From Bacteroides zoogleoformans (GTDB lineage Bacteria > Bacteroidota > Bacteroidia > Bacteroidales > Bacteroidaceae): a stretch of DNA of 64,000 bases. This document shows positions 49,379-61,362 of the stretch, one piece after another (position 1 is the stretch's first letter; each line of letters opens with the position of its first letter). The stretch spans positions 1,343,001 through 1,407,000 of the forward strand of contig NZ_CP027231.1 in the NCBI RefSeq assembly GCF_002998435.1. Reading direction: 5' to 3'. The notes beneath the pieces are model-generated. The model searched no databases. It was not told the origin of the DNA and was given only the letters and a program-made list of their open reading frames with translations. A program made the translations under genes and the position numbers.

Positions 49379-49687
49379 TCAAGCCTCTCCCTTTATGTTA
49401 GGAAGTGGAGGGTAGGATTGCTCATCAGGCATGCGAATCTGTCCAAAAGAACGTTCGTATTTCCCTATATTCTCCTCCAATGCACGCAGCAGACGCTTGG
49501 TATGTTCGGGCGATAGAACAATACGCGATTTCACTCCGGCCTTAGGCATTCCGGGCATCACTCGTATAAAATCAAGGATAAACTCCGAACTGGAGTGAGT
49601 AATAATAGCGAGATTGGCATAAGTACCCTGTGCTACTTCTACGTTCAATTCTATTTGCAACTGACCGTTGTTGTCTTGGTTTTCCAT
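49379..49687 (-). CDS. DUF3467 protein between rpoC and rpsL
   Basis: A 102-residue protein from the ATG at 49687 (MENQDNNGQLQIELNVEVAQ), with the DUF3467 signature YANLAIITHSSSEFILDFIRVMPGMPKAGVKSRIVLSPEHTKRLLRAL. A longer frame to 49936 would cover the promoter and part of the rpoC terminator, so it is rejected. It has its own promoter (49712-49742), is separated from rpoC by a strong terminator, and is followed by the rpsL promoter. The function is unknown; the conserved position suggests a link to transcription or translation, but that is inference. Confidence 0.88.
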   Translation of the reverse strand: MENQDNNGQLQIELNVEVAQGTYANLAIITHSSSEFILDFIRVMPGMPKAGVKSRIVLSPEHTKRLLRALEENIGKYERSFGQIRMPDEQSYPPLPNIKGEA

Positions 49688-49711
49688 ATTCAATATTCTT
49701 TTAGAGATAGA

Positions 49712-49742
49712 CAAAGATAATTCTTTATTCTCAACACACAAA
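49712..49742 (-). promoter_or_regulatory. DUF3467 promoter
   Basis: On the minus strand: TTTG (49742-49739), exactly 19 nt, TATCTTTG (49719-49712). Both boxes are perfect. It lies 25 nt before the ATG. Confidence 0.75.
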
Positions 49743-49918
49743 AAACTTTGTCTGAAAAGGGATCCTCTTAAGGAACAATAGACGTTGTATGTAAAATCAG
49801 TAACCGTTGTTTTTAGAAACTTTATTTGAAGCTCTTGAATATCTGTTCGCATACAGAGAATGCATATCCGCCCTAAGCGAACAAAAAAAACTTTCCATGT
49901 TAGTAAGCAGTTGTGATA

Positions 49919-49960
49919 CAAAAAAAGGAGAGACAACCCTTCCTTGAGTGATCTCTCCTT
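49919..49960 (-). terminator. rpoBC operon terminator
   Basis: A 9-bp stem (49952-49960 with 49925-49933) with an 18-nt loop, followed on the minus strand by seven T's. It lies 28 nt past the rpoC stop. Confidence 0.85.
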
Positions 49961-49987
49961 AATAATAAACTGATTGTATTAGTAGCG

Positions 49988-52900
49988 TTAATTTTCTACA
50001 GACTCATCCACGGCATAGTCAAGTACCGTCTTCTTGTTGGCAAGCATACGGTCATACTCTTCTTTAGAACCTACTATAATCTTTTCAAACTCACGCTGTC
50101 CCGTACCGGCAGGAATCAAATGGCCACAGATTACATTTTCTTTCATTCCTTCTAAGCGGTCAACCTTACCATTGATAGCGGCCTCATTAAGTACTTTGGT
50201 CGTTTCCTGGAAAGAGGCAGCCGACATAAAGCTCGAAGTTTGCAAAGCGGCACGAGTGATACCTTGAAGAATCTGAATGGAAGTTGCAGGAACAGCATCG
50301 CGCACTTCAACAGCTTTCAAGTCGCGGCGTTTCAGCATAGAGTTCTCATCACGCAATTTACGGGCTGTTACAATCTGACCCGCTTGCAGATTCTGTGAAT
50401 CGCCGGCATCGACTACCACTTTCTTACCCCAGATACGATCGTTCTCCTCCATGAACTCCAGTTTATCAACCACTTGTTGTTCCAAGAAGCGAGTATCGCC
50501 CGGTTCATCAATCTCGACTTTACGCATCATTTGGCGAACGATGATTTCGAAATGCTTATCATTAATCTTCACACCCTGCAAACGATACACATCCTGAACC
50601 TCATTCACGATATATTCTTGCACAGCCGTGGGGCCCTTAATTGCAAGAATATCAGCTGGAGTGATGGCACCATCAGACAATGGGGTACCGGCACGTACAT
50701 AGTCGTTTTCCTGTACCAAGATTTGCTTGGAGAGAGGTACGAGGTATTTCTTAACCTCACCGGTCTTGGAAGTAATGATGATTTCTCGATTGCCGCGTTT
50801 CACCTTCCCCATTGTAACCTCTCCATCGATTTCTGAAACGACAGCAGGGTTGGACGGATTACGCGCCTCGAACAACTCCGTGACACGAGGAAGGCCACCT
50901 GTGATATCACCAGCTTTACCTACAGCACGCGGTATTTTCACAATCACTTCACCGGCTTTTACCTTCTGTCCGTTTTCTACAACCACGTGTCCACCTACAG
51001 GCAAGTTGTAAGTACGGATCAACTCACCATCTTCAGTCATAATATGGGCCGTAGGTACTTTCGTTTTATCCTTAGATTCGATGATGATAATTTCACGCAA
51101 ACCGGTAGACTCATCAGACTCCACTTTATAGGTCACATTTTCAATAACACCTTCAAACTCAATCTTACCGGTAGCCTCAGTAATGATGACCGCATTAAAC
51201 GGATCCCAACGGGCGATGAGTTTACCTTTCTCAACGATTTCACCATCAGTGGCGTACAGTGTAGAGCCATAAGGCACATTATGCGTAGAAAGTACGATGC
51301 CCGTGTTGACATCCACAAAACGTACTTCAGCCAAACGGCCCACTACCACCTTAGCGGGTTCACCTGCTTCATCTATAATATCTACCGTACGAAGTTCTTC
51401 AAATTCCAGACGTGCGGGATTCTTGGCAACAATACCGGCATTGGCTGCAATATTAGCGGCCGTACCACCGGCGTGGAAAGTACGCAACGTCAACTGCGTA
51501 CCAGGCTCACCGATAGACTGTGCGGCAATGACCCCGACGGCTTCTCCCTTTTGAACCATACGACTGGAAGCCAGATTACGTCCGTAGCATTTGGCACAAA
51601 CGCCTTTCTTGGATTCGCAAGTCAGTACCGAACGTATTTCAACGCTCTCAATCGGAGAATCCTCAATCTTTTGCGCGATATCCTCAGTTATTTCCTCGCC
51701 ACCGGCCACGATCAATTCTCCCGTAGTAGGATGTATGATATCATGTACCGATACACGACCGAGGATACGTTCAGAAAGGGTGGCAATCGTTTCATCGTTA
51801 TTTTTCAAAGCTGTACAAACCAGTCCGCGAAGTGTACCACAATCCTCTTCATTGATAATCACATCATGCGAAACATCAACCAAACGACGAGTCAAATATC
51901 CGGCATCGGCTGTCTTCAAGGCGGTATCTGCCAAACCCTTACGCGCACCGTGAGTAGAAATAAAGTACTCCAACACCGACAATCCTTCTTTAAAGTTAGA
52001 AAGAATCGGGTTCTCGATAATCTGACCACCTTCGGCACCAGCTTTCTGAGGTTTAGCCATCAACCCACGCATACCGGAGAGCTGACGAATCTGTTCTTTA
52101 GAACCACGAGCTCCGGAATCCAACATCATGTATACCGAATTAAATCCCTGGTCATCGCTCGAAATGGTTTTCATCAGAATATTAGAAAGTTCGGAGTTCA
52201 CATGAGTCCAAATATCAATTACTTGATTGTAGCGCTCGTTATTGGTAATGAAACCCATGTTGTAGTTGTTTATTACCTGCTCCACTTCATCGTAACCTTT
52301 CTGCACCAATACTTCTTTCTCTTCAGGGATAATTATATCTCCTAAGTTGAACGACAAGCCCCCCTTAAAAGCCATATAGTAACCAAGGTTCTTTATACCA
52401 TCAAGGAAATCGGCAGCTTTGGCCACACCGCACACCTTAATTACATGGCTAATGATGTCACGAAGTGATTTCTTGGATATTATCGTATTGATATATCCAG
52501 CCTCCGCAGGCACGATTTCGTTGACAATCACACGTCCCACAGAGGTGTCATGCATCATTTTATTTACGATGTCACCATTCTCATCAACATCTTTCACAAC
52601 AACACTGACCGGAGCATGGATATCACATTTCCCCTCATTATAAGCGATGAGTGCTTCCTCTGGGCCATAGAAAGTCAAACCTTCACCCTTAGCCCCTTTA
52701 CGCAACTTGGTGATATAATACAATCCTAACACCATATCTTGTGCAGGTACAGTAATAGGAGCACCATTAGCAGGATTCAATATATTATGCGATTGAAGCA
52801 TCAACATCTGCGCTTCCAATATCGCCTCATTGCTCAAAGGCAAGTGAACGGCCATCTGGTCACCGTCGAAGTCGGCGTTGAAAGCCGTACACGCCAATGG

Positions 52901-54283
52901 ATGCAACTGAATAGCCTTACCTTCGATCATCTTAGGCTGGAAAGCTTGAATACCTAAACGATGAAGCGTGGGAGCACGGTTCAACAGTACCGGATGTCCT
53001 TTCATCACATGTTCCAGAATATCCCAAATCACAGGTTCTTTGCGATCCACTATTTTTTTGGCACTCTTCACTGTCTTCACAATGCCGCGTTCAATCAACT
53101 TGCGAATGATAAACGGTTTGTAGAGTTCCGCAGCCATCAGTTTAGGAATACCACATTCGCCCATCTTCAGCTCCGGCCCCACGACAATAACCGAACGTGC
53201 AGAATAGTCAACACGTTTACCCAGCAAGTTCTGACGGAAACGTCCCTGCTTTCCTTTCAAACTGTCGGAAAGAGATTTCAGTGGGCGATTGGCATCAGTC
53301 TTCACTGCGCTCGATTTACGCGAGTTATCGAACAATGAATCAACGGCCTCCTGCAACATTCGCTTTTCATTACGCAAAATCACTTCAGGCGCTTTGATTT
53401 CAATCAATCTTTTTAAACGATTATTACGAATGATGACACGACGATAGAGGTCATTCAAGTCAGACGTAGCAAAACGACCGCCATCCAAGGGTACCAATGG
53501 ACGCAGTTCGGGCGGGATAACCGGAACAATGCGCACAATCATCCATTCGGGTTTATTACGTCCACGTGAAGCACGGAAAGACTCAACCACCTGCAAACGC
53601 TTTAACGCTTCAGTCTTACGCTGCTGCGAAGCATCACTTCCTGCACGGTTACGCAATTCATAAGACAAAGAATCAAGATCTATGCGAGACAGCAAATCAT
53701 AGATTGCTTCCGCACCCATCTTGGCAACAAACTTATTGGGGTCTGAATCTTCAAGAAACTGATTATCTTTCGGCAACTTTTCCAGCAAATCCAAGTATTC
53801 ACCTTCTTCAAGCAAATCATATTGAGCCACTTCGCCCGACAATACACCCGGCTGAACAACAACATAACGCTCATAGTAAATAATGGCATCCAATTTCTTA
53901 GTGGGCAAACCCAACAAATAACCGATTTTGTTAGGAAGTGAACGGAAGTACCAAATGTGAGCCACCGGAACAACCAGTTGAATATGTCCCATACGCTCAC
54001 GACGAACTTTCTTTTCAGTCACTTCCACACCACAACGGTCGCAGACAATACCTTTATAACGAATACGCTTGTATTTACCGCAATGGCACTCATAATCCTT
54101 GATGGGGCCAAAAATGCGTTCGCAAAACAGACCGTCTCGTTCAGGCTTATACGTACGATAGTTGATGGTTTCAGGCTTTAACACTTCACCACTCGAATTC
54201 TCAAGGATTTCCTCGGGAGAAGCCAAACCGATAGAGATTTTCGAGAAATTACTCTTTATCTTGTTATCTTTTCTAAAAGCCAT
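49988..54283 (-). CDS. rpoC: RNA polymerase beta-prime subunit
   Basis: 1431 residues. The N-terminal zinc ribbon has Cys66, Cys68, Cys81 and Cys84. The catalytic NADFDGD at 469-475 chelates the active-site Mg. A second zinc site ([13 protein letters not shown]) and the trigger loop ([16 protein letters not shown]) follow. Length is typical of Bacteroidetes, with no intein or split. It is 89 bp after rpoB; that gap has short repeats of TTGATAATT-type in both orientations but no strong terminator. Confidence 0.98.
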   Translation of the reverse strand: MAFRKDNKIKSNFSKISIGLASPEEILENSSGEVLKPETINYRTYKPERDGLFCERIFGPIKDYECHCGKYKRIRYKGIVCDRCGVEVTEKKVRRERMGHIQLVVPVAHIWYFRSLPNKIGYLLGLPTKKLDAIIYYERYVVVQPGVLSGEVAQYDLLEEGEYLDLLEKLPKDNQFLEDSDPNKFVAKMGAEAIYDLLSRIDLDSLSYELRNRAGSDASQQRKTEALKRLQVVESFRASRGRNKPEWMIVRIVPVIPPELRPLVPLDGGRFATSDLNDLYRRVIIRNNRLKRLIEIKAPEVILRNEKRMLQEAVDSLFDNSRKSSAVKTDANRPLKSLSDSLKGKQGRFRQNLLGKRVDYSARSVIVVGPELKMGECGIPKLMAAELYKPFIIRKLIERGIVKTVKSAKKIVDRKEPVIWDILEHVMKGHPVLLNRAPTLHRLGIQAFQPKMIEGKAIQLHPLACTAFNADFDGDQMAVHLPLSNEAILEAQMLMLQSHNILNPANGAPITVPAQDMVLGLYYITKLRKGAKGEGLTFYGPEEALIAYNEGKCDIHAPVSVVVKDVDENGDIVNKMMHDTSVGRVIVNEIVPAEAGYINTIISKKSLRDIISHVIKVCGVAKAADFLDGIKNLGYYMAFKGGLSFNLGDIIIPEEKEVLVQKGYDEVEQVINNYNMGFITNNERYNQVIDIWTHVNSELSNILMKTISSDDQGFNSVYMMLDSGARGSKEQIRQLSGMRGLMAKPQKAGAEGGQIIENPILSNFKEGLSVLEYFISTHGARKGLADTALKTADAGYLTRRLVDVSHDVIINEEDCGTLRGLVCTALKNNDETIATLSERILGRVSVHDIIHPTTGELIVAGGEEITEDIAQKIEDSPIESVEIRSVLTCESKKGVCAKCYGRNLASSRMVQKGEAVGVIAAQSIGEPGTQLTLRTFHAGGTAANIAANAGIVAKNPARLEFEELRTVDIIDEAGEPAKVVVGRLAEVRFVDVNTGIVLSTHNVPYGSTLYATDGEIVEKGKLIARWDPFNAVIITEATGKIEFEGVIENVTYKVESDESTGLREIIIIESKDKTKVPTAHIMTEDGELIRTYNLPVGGHVVVENGQKVKAGEVIVKIPRAVGKAGDITGGLPRVTELFEARNPSNPAVVSEIDGEVTMGKVKRGNREIIITSKTGEVKKYLVPLSKQILVQENDYVRAGTPLSDGAITPADILAIKGPTAVQEYIVNEVQDVYRLQGVKINDKHFEIIVRQMMRKVEIDEPGDTRFLEQQVVDKLEFMEENDRIWGKKVVVDAGDSQNLQAGQIVTARKLRDENSMLKRRDLKAVEVRDAVPATSIQILQGITRAALQTSSFMSAASFQETTKVLNEAAINGKVDRLEGMKENVICGHLIPAGTGQREFEKIIVGSKEEYDRMLANKKTVLDYAVDESVEN

Positions 54284-54372
54284 ACTTTATATATAATTGA
54301 TAATTGACTATTGATAATTAGAAATGAGTTCATAACTGGGAATGAAAAGCAATTTTCATCCCCAATTATCAA

Positions 54373-57300
54373 TTATTCCAGATTGATGCTCAAGCCTAAA
54401 CCTCTCAGCTCATGCAGCAATACATTCAGTGACTCCGGAATACCCGGAGTAGGCATAGGCTCACCTTTCACAATCGCTTCGTAAGCTTTGGAACGTCCAA
54501 CGACGTCATCAGACTTAATTGTCAGAATCTCCTGCAGAATATGTGCGGCACCGAAAGCTTCGAGTGCCCAAACCTCCATTTCTCCGAAACGCTGACCACC
54601 GAACTGCGCCTTACCACCTAACGGTTGCTGTGTAATAAGAGAATACGGGCCGATGGAACGTGCATGCATCTTATCTTCAACCATGTGACCAAGTTTCAAC
54701 ATATAAGTCACACCCACCGTAGCTTGCTGTTCGAAAGCTTCACCTGTACCGCCATCGTACAATGTAGTCTTGCCATAACGAGGCAAACCGGCCTTGTCCG
54801 TCCATTCGTTCAAGTCATCCAAAGAAGCACCATCGAAAATAGGAGTAGCAAATTTCACACCCAGATTCTTTCCTGCACGACCAAGAACAGCTTCAAAGAT
54901 CTGTCCGATATTCATACGCGAAGGCACACCCAACGGATTCAATACGATATCTACCGGAGTACCATCTGCCAAGAACGGCATATCCTCCTGACGAACTACA
55001 CGAGAAACAATACCCTTATTACCGTGACGTCCCGCCATCTTATCACCAACACCAATTTTACGTTTCTTGGCAATGTAAACTTTAGCCATTTGGATGATAC
55101 CGGCAGGCAATTCATCACCGATAGTGATAGCAAACTTCTTACGCTTCAATTCGGCATCAAGTTCTTTGTATTTCTTGATGAAATTCATCACCAAAGCACG
55201 AATCAAATCGTTGGTATGTTCATCTTTCGTCCAATTACTTAACTGAATAGCAGTAAAGTCTAAATCACTGAAATCTGAAACGGTGAATCTGGCACCTTTA
55301 GAGATAACATCAGCACCCATATAGTCTTTCACTCCTTCTGAAGTGAGATTATCCGTCAGCTTTAACAACTTGTTTATCAATATCTTCTTCAAGTCGCCAA
55401 TCTTAGCTTCAAATTCATCATCAATTTTCGGGAGTAAAGCCTTATCTGCCAGTTTGGAACTACGAGTCTTGACAACGCGCGAGAACAAACGCTTATCTAT
55501 AACAACTCCCTTCAGAGAAGGAGAAGCCTTGAGAGAAGCATCTTTCACATCACCGGCTTTATCACCAAAGATGGCACGAAGCAATTTTTCTTCAGGAGAA
55601 GGATCAGATTCACCTTTAGGAGTAATCTTACCGATCAAGATATCACCCGGTTCAATACGGGCACCAATACGAACAATGCCATTTTCATCAAGATCTTTGG
55701 TCGCTTCTTCGCTTACATTAGGAATATCAGAAGTCAATTCTTCCATTCCACGTTTCGTTTCACGAACCTCCAAAGAATACTCTTCCACGTGTACCGAAGT
55801 TAAAAGGTCTTCACGAACCACACGTTCGTTCAATACGATGGCATCCTCATAATTATAACCCTTCCACGGCATATAAGCCACCAACAAGTTCTTACCCAAA
55901 GCCAATTCTCCGTCTTCAGTAGAATAGCCTTCTGTCAAAATCTGCCCCTCTGTCACACGCTGCCCCTTCTCACAAATAGGACGAAGGTCAATCGTCATGT
56001 TTTGGTTGGTACGACGCCACTTAGGAATGACATATTCTTTCAATGCAGGCTCAAAGCTTACAAACTCCTCTTCATCCGTACGATCATACAATATACGAAT
56101 AGTCGTAGCATCTACAAAATCAACTACTCCATTGCCTTCGGCAGTAATCTGAGTACGAGAATCGCGAGCCAATTGGCGTTCAATACCTGTACCTACAATC
56201 GGAGCTTCACTTTTCAACAAAGGAACAGCCTGACGCATCATGTTCGAGCCCATCAATGCACGGTTAGCATCATCATGCTCCAAGAAAGGAATCAGAGAGG
56301 CTGCGATAGAAGCAATCTGCTGTGGAGAGACATCCATCAGTTCCACTTCCGAAGGAGGAACAACCGGATAATCGGCATCCTGACGTGATTTAACTCTGTC
56401 ACGGATAAACGTTCCATCATCATTCAAAGGCGCATTTCCTTGCGCGATAATCTTTTCTTCTTCTTCCTCGGCAGTCAAATAAACCAAACCTTCGTCCGAA
56501 AGGTCCACCTTACTATTTTCTACTTTACGATAAGGTGTTTCTATGAATCCCAGTTCATTAATCTTAGCGAACACGCAGAGTGAAGAAATCAAACCGATAT
56601 TCGGGCCCTCAGGCGTCTCAATAGGACAAAGACGCCCATAGTGTGTATAGTGTACGTCACGAACTTCGAAACCGGCACGTTCACGTGACAAACCGCCGGG
56701 ACCAAGAGCAGACATACGACGCTTGTGAGTTATTTCAGCCAACGGGTTAGTCTGATCCATGAACTGCGACAAGGCATTCGTTCCAAAGAATGAATTAATT
56801 ACGGAAGAAATCGTTTTGGCATTAATCAAGTCTATCGGAGTGAAGACCTCGTTATCACGAACATTCATCCGTTCACGGATAGTACGCGACATACGTGCCA
56901 AACCAATGGCAAACTGATTGGACAATTGCTCGCCTACCGTACGTACACGACGATTGCTCAAATGGTCAATATCATCCACATCAGCCTTCGAGTTAATCAA
57001 CTCAATCAGATATTTGATGATTTCTATAATATCCTCTTTAGTTAACACACGCACGTCCATATCGGTCGCCAGATTCAACTTTCTGTTGATACGATAACGC
57101 CCTACATCTCCCAAGTCATATCTCTTTTCCGAGAAGAAAAGATTATTGATTACCTCACGAGCACTTGCATCATCAGCAGGATCGGCATTACGCAACTGAC
57201 GATAAATGTATAACACTGCTTCTTTTTCCGAATTACTCGGATCCTTCTGCAGCGTATTATATATGATAGAAAAGTCAGACTGATTCGGTTCTTCCTTATG

Positions 57301-58185
57301 TACAAGAATATTCTGAACGCCTGATTCCAATATAATGTCAACATGCTCCGGCTCAATCACTGTTTCGCGGTCGATAACGACCTCATTACGTTCAATAGAA
57401 ACAACTTCACCGGTATCTTCGTCTACAAAATCTTCAATCCATGTTTTCAATACACGAGCAGCCAACTTACGCCCCATAATTTTCTTGAGGTTGGTTTTGT
57501 TCACCTTTACATCCTCTGCCAAATTAAAGATCTCAAGAATATCCTTGTCATTTTCAAAGCCGATAGCTCTTAGCAAAGTAGTGACAGGCAACTTCTTTTT
57601 ACGATCAATGTACGCATACATGACGTTATTGATGTCGGTAGCAAACTCAATCCACGAGCCTTTGAACGGAATAATACGTGCTGAATATAACTTGGTACCG
57701 TTAGCATGTACACTTTGCCCGAAGAATACACCGGGTGAACGGTGAAGTTGAGATACAACTACACGCTCCGCACCATTGATGACAAATGTCGCTTTATCCG
57801 TCATATAAGGAATAGGACCTAAAAACACATCTTGAATAACCGTGTCAAAGTCCTCATGGTCAGGGTCGGTACAATATAACTTCAATTTCGCTTTCAAGGG
57901 TACACTATAAGTAAGCCCTCGCTCTATACATTCATCGATGGTATAACGCGGCGGATCAATATAGTAGTCTAAAAACTCAAGAACAAAATTATTTCTTGTA
58001 TCGGCAATAGGGAAGTTTTCAGCAAATACTTTATACAATCCCTCGTTCTTACGTTTCTCAGGTGGGGTGTCTAGTTGTAGAAAGTCTTTGAATGACTTCA
58101 ATTGTACTTCCAGAAAATCCGGATACTCAAGCGGATTCTTAGTCGAAGCGAAATTAACTCTTTGATTTACAGTAGTTGAAGACAT
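54373..58185 (-). CDS. rpoB: RNA polymerase beta subunit
   Basis: 1270 residues. The rifampicin-pocket region [33 protein letters not shown] has the wild-type Gln/Asp/His/Ser pattern. Further motifs are [13 protein letters not shown] and the C-terminal [15 protein letters not shown]. It follows rplL across a 108-bp gap with a terminator-like hairpin, so its level may be set below that of the upstream r-proteins. Confidence 0.98.
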   Translation of the reverse strand: MSSTTVNQRVNFASTKNPLEYPDFLEVQLKSFKDFLQLDTPPEKRKNEGLYKVFAENFPIADTRNNFVLEFLDYYIDPPRYTIDECIERGLTYSVPLKAKLKLYCTDPDHEDFDTVIQDVFLGPIPYMTDKATFVINGAERVVVSQLHRSPGVFFGQSVHANGTKLYSARIIPFKGSWIEFATDINNVMYAYIDRKKKLPVTTLLRAIGFENDKDILEIFNLAEDVKVNKTNLKKIMGRKLAARVLKTWIEDFVDEDTGEVVSIERNEVVIDRETVIEPEHVDIILESGVQNILVHKEEPNQSDFSIIYNTLQKDPSNSEKEAVLYIYRQLRNADPADDASAREVINNLFFSEKRYDLGDVGRYRINRKLNLATDMDVRVLTKEDIIEIIKYLIELINSKADVDDIDHLSNRRVRTVGEQLSNQFAIGLARMSRTIRERMNVRDNEVFTPIDLINAKTISSVINSFFGTNALSQFMDQTNPLAEITHKRRMSALGPGGLSRERAGFEVRDVHYTHYGRLCPIETPEGPNIGLISSLCVFAKINELGFIETPYRKVENSKVDLSDEGLVYLTAEEEEEKIIAQGNAPLNDDGTFIRDRVKSRQDADYPVVPPSEVELMDVSPQQIASIAASLIPFLEHDDANRALMGSNMMRQAVPLLKSEAPIVGTGIERQLARDSRTQITAEGNGVVDFVDATTIRILYDRTDEEEFVSFEPALKEYVIPKWRRTNQNMTIDLRPICEKGQRVTEGQILTEGYSTEDGELALGKNLLVAYMPWKGYNYEDAIVLNERVVREDLLTSVHVEEYSLEVRETKRGMEELTSDIPNVSEEATKDLDENGIVRIGARIEPGDILIGKITPKGESDPSPEEKLLRAIFGDKAGDVKDASLKASPSLKGVVIDKRLFSRVVKTRSSKLADKALLPKIDDEFEAKIGDLKKILINKLLKLTDNLTSEGVKDYMGADVISKGARFTVSDFSDLDFTAIQLSNWTKDEHTNDLIRALVMNFIKKYKELDAELKRKKFAITIGDELPAGIIQMAKVYIAKKRKIGVGDKMAGRHGNKGIVSRVVRQEDMPFLADGTPVDIVLNPLGVPSRMNIGQIFEAVLGRAGKNLGVKFATPIFDGASLDDLNEWTDKAGLPRYGKTTLYDGGTGEAFEQQATVGVTYMLKLGHMVEDKMHARSIGPYSLITQQPLGGKAQFGGQRFGEMEVWALEAFGAAHILQEILTIKSDDVVGRSKAYEAIVKGEPMPTPGIPESLNVLLHELRGLGLSINLE

Positions 58186-58229
58186 CTGTTAATGATGGAT
58201 TTGTAGAACTTAATTTTAAATATATACAC

Positions 58230-58268
58230 AAAAAGGTTAAGAACCCTTTTCATGAAGGGTTCCTAACC
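58230..58268 (-). terminator. Attenuator-like hairpin between rplL and rpoB
   Basis: On the minus strand a 14-bp stem (58268-58255 with 58248-58235, one G-U pair) with a 6-nt loop leads into five T's (58234-58230). It has the form of a rho-independent terminator but lies inside an operon; no -33/-7 promoter is evident between it and rpoB. It probably lets only part of the transcripts continue. Confidence 0.7.
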
Positions 58269-58293
58269 GAAATACCTGATTTACAGGTCAATG

Positions 58294-58671
58294 TTATTTA
58301 AGTTCAACTTCAGCTCCAGCTTCTTCCAATGTTTTCTTCAGAGACTCTGCTTCGTCTTTGGCCAAACCTTCTTTTACTACACTGGGAGCACCGTCTACCA
58401 TATCTTTAGCTTCTTTCAAGCCAAGACCACAAGCTTCCTTAACGGCCTTAACTACCTGAAGTTTAGCTGCGCCAGCACTCTTCAATACTACATCGAAAGA
58501 AGTCTTTTCTTCTGCGGCGGCAGCGCCACCGGCTGCAGGAGCAGCAGCAACAGCAACAGCTGCAGCAGCAGGCTCAATACCATATTCTTCTTTCAAGATT
58601 GTTGCAAGTTCATTAACTTCTTTTACTGTCAAGTTAACTAATTGTTCTGCAAAAGCTTTCAAATCTGCCAT
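58294..58671 (-). CDS. rplL: 50S ribosomal protein L7/L12
   Basis: 125 residues: an N-terminal dimerisation domain ([20 protein letters not shown]), an Ala/Gly hinge (about 35-52) and the C-terminal factor-binding domain with [21 protein letters not shown]. It is present as several copies per ribosome, so higher expression than rpoB is needed; the hairpin that follows fits that. Confidence 0.97.
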   Translation of the reverse strand: MADLKAFAEQLVNLTVKEVNELATILKEEYGIEPAAAAVAVAAAPAAGGAAAAEEKTSFDVVLKSAGAAKLQVVKAVKEACGLGLKEAKDMVDGAPSVVKEGLAKDEAESLKKTLEEAGAEVELK

Positions 58672-58732
58672 TTTTGTATGATTTTAATTGTTTAGATACT
58701 AAAATAAATTGATATTACAATATTTCCGAATT

Positions 58733-59254
58733 TTACGCTTCGGGACGTTCCCCAAGAGTCTTAAGAACTCCGTGGAGGGTGTTTCCACCTGATTGCAGAG
58801 CAGAAATAACATTCTTGGCCGGTGATTGCAACAAGGCAACGATATCGGCAATAACCTCATTCTTACTCTTGATACTTACGAGAGCATCCAGCTGGTCAGC
58901 ACCAACATAGAAGCTTTCTTCCGCATATGCAGCTTTCAGTCCGGGAATACCATTCTTTGAGTTATCCTTCAGCAATTTAGCCGGAACGTTAGCAACATTG
59001 CAAAACATCACGGCTGTCGTACCTTTCAGAGAACCATAAAGCGGAGAATAGTCTTCTTCCAAGTTTTCCAATGCTTTGTGAAGCAATGTATTCTTAACCA
59101 CCATTAATTTGATGTCAGCCTTGAAACAAGCTTTCCTCAAAGCGCTGGTTGCACTGGCATTCATCGCAGTGGTATCTACCAAGTAGAAATGACCGTATTC
59201 TTTCACTGTAGCAGCAATCTGCTCAATAATCGCACTTTTATCTTCCTTTCTCAT
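58733..59254 (-). CDS. rplJ: 50S ribosomal protein L10
   Basis: 173 residues, MRKEDKSAIIEQIAATVKEYGHFYLVDTT, with VVKNTLLHKALE. It is the stalk base that anchors L7/L12. Only 15 nt separate it from rplA, so the L10-leader regulation seen elsewhere has no room here. Confidence 0.97.
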   Translation of the reverse strand: MRKEDKSAIIEQIAATVKEYGHFYLVDTTAMNASATSALRKACFKADIKLMVVKNTLLHKALENLEEDYSPLYGSLKGTTAVMFCNVANVPAKLLKDNSKNGIPGLKAAYAEESFYVGADQLDALVSIKSKNEVIADIVALLQSPAKNVISALQSGGNTLHGVLKTLGERPEA

Positions 59255-59269
59255 TACTACTCCGTTTTA

Positions 59270-59968
59270 TTAGATTTCTTCTACTGTTTTCGGGTCAATT
59301 TTGATACCCGCACTCATCGTGCTAGAAAGATAAATACTCTTAATATATGTACCCTTGGCTGCAGTCGGCTTCAATTTATTCAACGTAGAGATGAATTCTT
59401 TCGCATTATCACGAATTTGGTCAGCACTAAATGAAACTTTGCCAATAGAAGTATGAACAATACCGGTTTTATCAACCTTGAAGTCAATTTTACCCTGTTT
59501 TACTTCTCTAACAGCTTTAGCAACATCCATAGTTACAGTGCCACTCTTCGGGTTAGGCATCAATCCACGAGGACCGAGCACACGACCGAGCGCACCAATC
59601 TTACCCATAATAGACGGCATAGTGATGATCACATCAATATCAGTCCATCCACCTTTGATCTTTTCAATATATTCATCAAGACCAACATAGTCAGCTCCGG
59701 CTTCTTTTGCAGCAGCTTCAGCATCCGGTGTACAAAGCACCAGAACGCGTATAACTTTACCTGTACCGTGAGGAAGTGAAACAACACCTCTCACCATTTG
59801 GTTAGCTTTACGCGGGTCAACGCCCAAACGTACGTCGATATCCAGAGAAGCGTCGAACTTAGTAAAGGAAATTTCCTTTACCAATGCAGCGGCTTCTTTG
59901 AGAGAGTATGCTTTCCCTGCTTCAATTTTTTCTGCAGCCAACTTTTGATTTTTTGTCAGTTTACCCAT
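59270..59968 (-). CDS. rplA: 50S ribosomal protein L1
   Basis: 232 residues with [25 protein letters not shown] and [11 protein letters not shown]. It forms the mobile L1 stalk at the E site. In E. coli it represses rplKA translation. It lies 15 nt after rplK. Confidence 0.97.
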   Translation of the reverse strand: MGKLTKNQKLAAEKIEAGKAYSLKEAAALVKEISFTKFDASLDIDVRLGVDPRKANQMVRGVVSLPHGTGKVIRVLVLCTPDAEAAAKEAGADYVGLDEYIEKIKGGWTDIDVIITMPSIMGKIGALGRVLGPRGLMPNPKSGTVTMDVAKAVREVKQGKIDFKVDKTGIVHTSIGKVSFSADQIRDNAKEFISTLNKLKPTAAKGTYIKSIYLSSTMSAGIKIDPKTVEEI

Positions 59969-59983
59969 TCTAATTGAAGTTTA

Positions 59984-60427
59984 TTAATTATTAACCGGGA
60001 ACTCCCCTTTTACAGCGATACCCATACTTCTAGCTGTACCGGCAACCATTTTCATGGCAGCCTCTACAGTGAAACAGTTTAAGTCAACCATTTTGTCCTG
60101 AGCAATCGTACGAACCTGTTCCCAAGTAATCTCGGCAACTTTCTTACGGTTAGGCTCAGCAGAACCACTCTTTTGTTTCGTCACTTCCAACAATTGGATA
60201 GCCACGGGAGGAGTCTTGATCACAAAATCAAAAGACTTATCTGCGTAGTAAGTGATAATCACAGGAAGTACTTTTCCTGCTTTGTCTTGGGTTCTGGCGT
60301 TGAATTGCTTGCAAAATTCCATGATATTTATACCCTTAGAACCTAAAGCAGGTCCTACGGGAGGTGATGGATTTGCCGCGCCTCCTTTAATCTGTAATTT
60401 GATTAGTCCAGCAACTTCTTTAGCCAT
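59984..60427 (-). CDS. rplK: 50S ribosomal protein L11
   Basis: 147 residues: the N-terminal domain with [24 protein letters not shown] and the rRNA-binding C-terminal domain. It forms the GTPase-associated centre. It follows nusG by 56 bp. Confidence 0.97.
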   Translation of the reverse strand: MAKEVAGLIKLQIKGGAANPSPPVGPALGSKGINIMEFCKQFNARTQDKAGKVLPVIITYYADKSFDFVIKTPPVAIQLLEVTKQKSGSAEPNRKKVAEITWEQVRTIAQDKMVDLNCFTVEAAMKMVAGTARSMGIAVKGEFPVNN

Positions 60428-60483
60428 TTTTTATTGATTTATATATAAACATTAATGAAGAATACTACAGCGTAACACCTGCA

Positions 60484-61026
60484 CTATTCTTTCTCAACCT
60501 GCATAAAGCCTAATTCGAGCGGAGTTTTCCGTCCGAATATCTTCACCATGACCTTCAGTTTCTTCTTCTCGGTGTTCACTTCTTCAATGATTCCACTGAA
60601 TCCGCTAAACGGACCATAATTCACTTTTACGGTCTCGCCGACTATGTACGGAATATTCAGCTCTTCACTGGACTCCTGCAATTCATCGACCGTACCAAGT
60701 ATACGATTCACTTCTGACTGTCTCAGAGGAACAGGTTTATCCAATCCACCTAAGAACCCTATTACATTAGGAGTATTTCTCAAGTGGTGAGCCACCTCAC
60801 CTACAAGAGTAGCCTCCACCAAAACGTAACCAGGGAGATAGCTTCTCTCCTTCACAATTTTTTTACCATTGCGAACCTGATATACTTTTTCGGTAGGAAT
60901 CAATACCTGAGAAACGTAATCACCAAGGTTGCTGTTTTTAATATCAGCTTCAAGATATTCCTTTACCTTAGCTTCTTTTCCGCTAATAGCACGCAAGACG
61001 TACCATTTCTTTTCTATCTCAGACAT
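60484..61026 (-). CDS. nusG: Transcription termination/antitermination factor NusG
   Basis: 180 residues: the NGN domain (KWYVLRAISGKEAKVKEYLE ... LPGYVLVE) that binds RNA polymerase, and a C-terminal KOW domain (NYGPFSGFSGIIEEVN, about 131-146) that contacts S10 or Rho. It follows secE by 12 nt. Confidence 0.96.
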   Translation of the reverse strand: MSEIEKKWYVLRAISGKEAKVKEYLEADIKNSNLGDYVSQVLIPTEKVYQVRNGKKIVKERSYLPGYVLVEATLVGEVAHHLRNTPNVIGFLGGLDKPVPLRQSEVNRILGTVDELQESSEELNIPYIVGETVKVNYGPFSGFSGIIEEVNTEKKKLKVMVKIFGRKTPLELGFMQVEKE

Positions 61027-61038
61027 TTCTCCTTAACT

Positions 61039-61227
61039 TTAGTGTGGATAAACAAATTCCATCAGATGTTGGAAACAGAAGTCCATCGCAAATACTACCA
61101 CTGCAATTAGTAGGGAAGCATATAAAACAACTACTGCACTGTTAGTAAGTTCAGAATACGTAGGCCACGACACTTTATGAACAAGTTCGTCGTAAGTTTC
61201 TTTAAAATAAGCTACTATCTTCTTCAT
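61039..61227 (-). CDS. secE: Preprotein translocase subunit SecE
   Basis: 62 residues from the ATG at 61227 (MKKIVAYFKETYDELVHKVSWPTYSEL), with a single membrane helix (about 31-53). A longer frame to 61299 would read through tRNA-Trp and is rejected. It is the short one-helix form usual outside the enterobacteria and partners SecY encoded at 35.3-36.7 kb. Confidence 0.94.
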   Translation of the reverse strand: MKKIVAYFKETYDELVHKVSWPTYSELTNSAVVVLYASLLIAVVVFAMDFCFQHLMEFVYPH

Positions 61228-61241
61228 TTTAAAAATATTAG

Positions 61242-61314
61242 CACGGGAGGAGAGGCTCGAACTCCCGACACCCGGTTTTGGAGACCGGTGCTCTACCAAC
61301 TGAGCTACTCCCGT
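61242..61314 (-). tRNA. tRNA-Trp (anticodon CCA)
   Basis: 73 nt. The acceptor stem ACGGGAG/CTCCCGT, D-arm GCTC...GAGC, anticodon CCA in CTCCAAA, T-loop TTCGAGC. CCA is not encoded. It lies between tuf and secE, 14 nt before secE, so it must be cut out of the same transcript. Confidence 0.95.
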
Positions 61315-61362
61315 TGAACATAATCAGTTCCCGACTATACCGAGAGCTGATTAAGATATTTA

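Noticed and set aside
49688..49936. N-terminal extension of the DUF3467 protein
   Set aside because: It covers a perfect promoter and reaches the rpoC terminator, and the extra residues have no family match.
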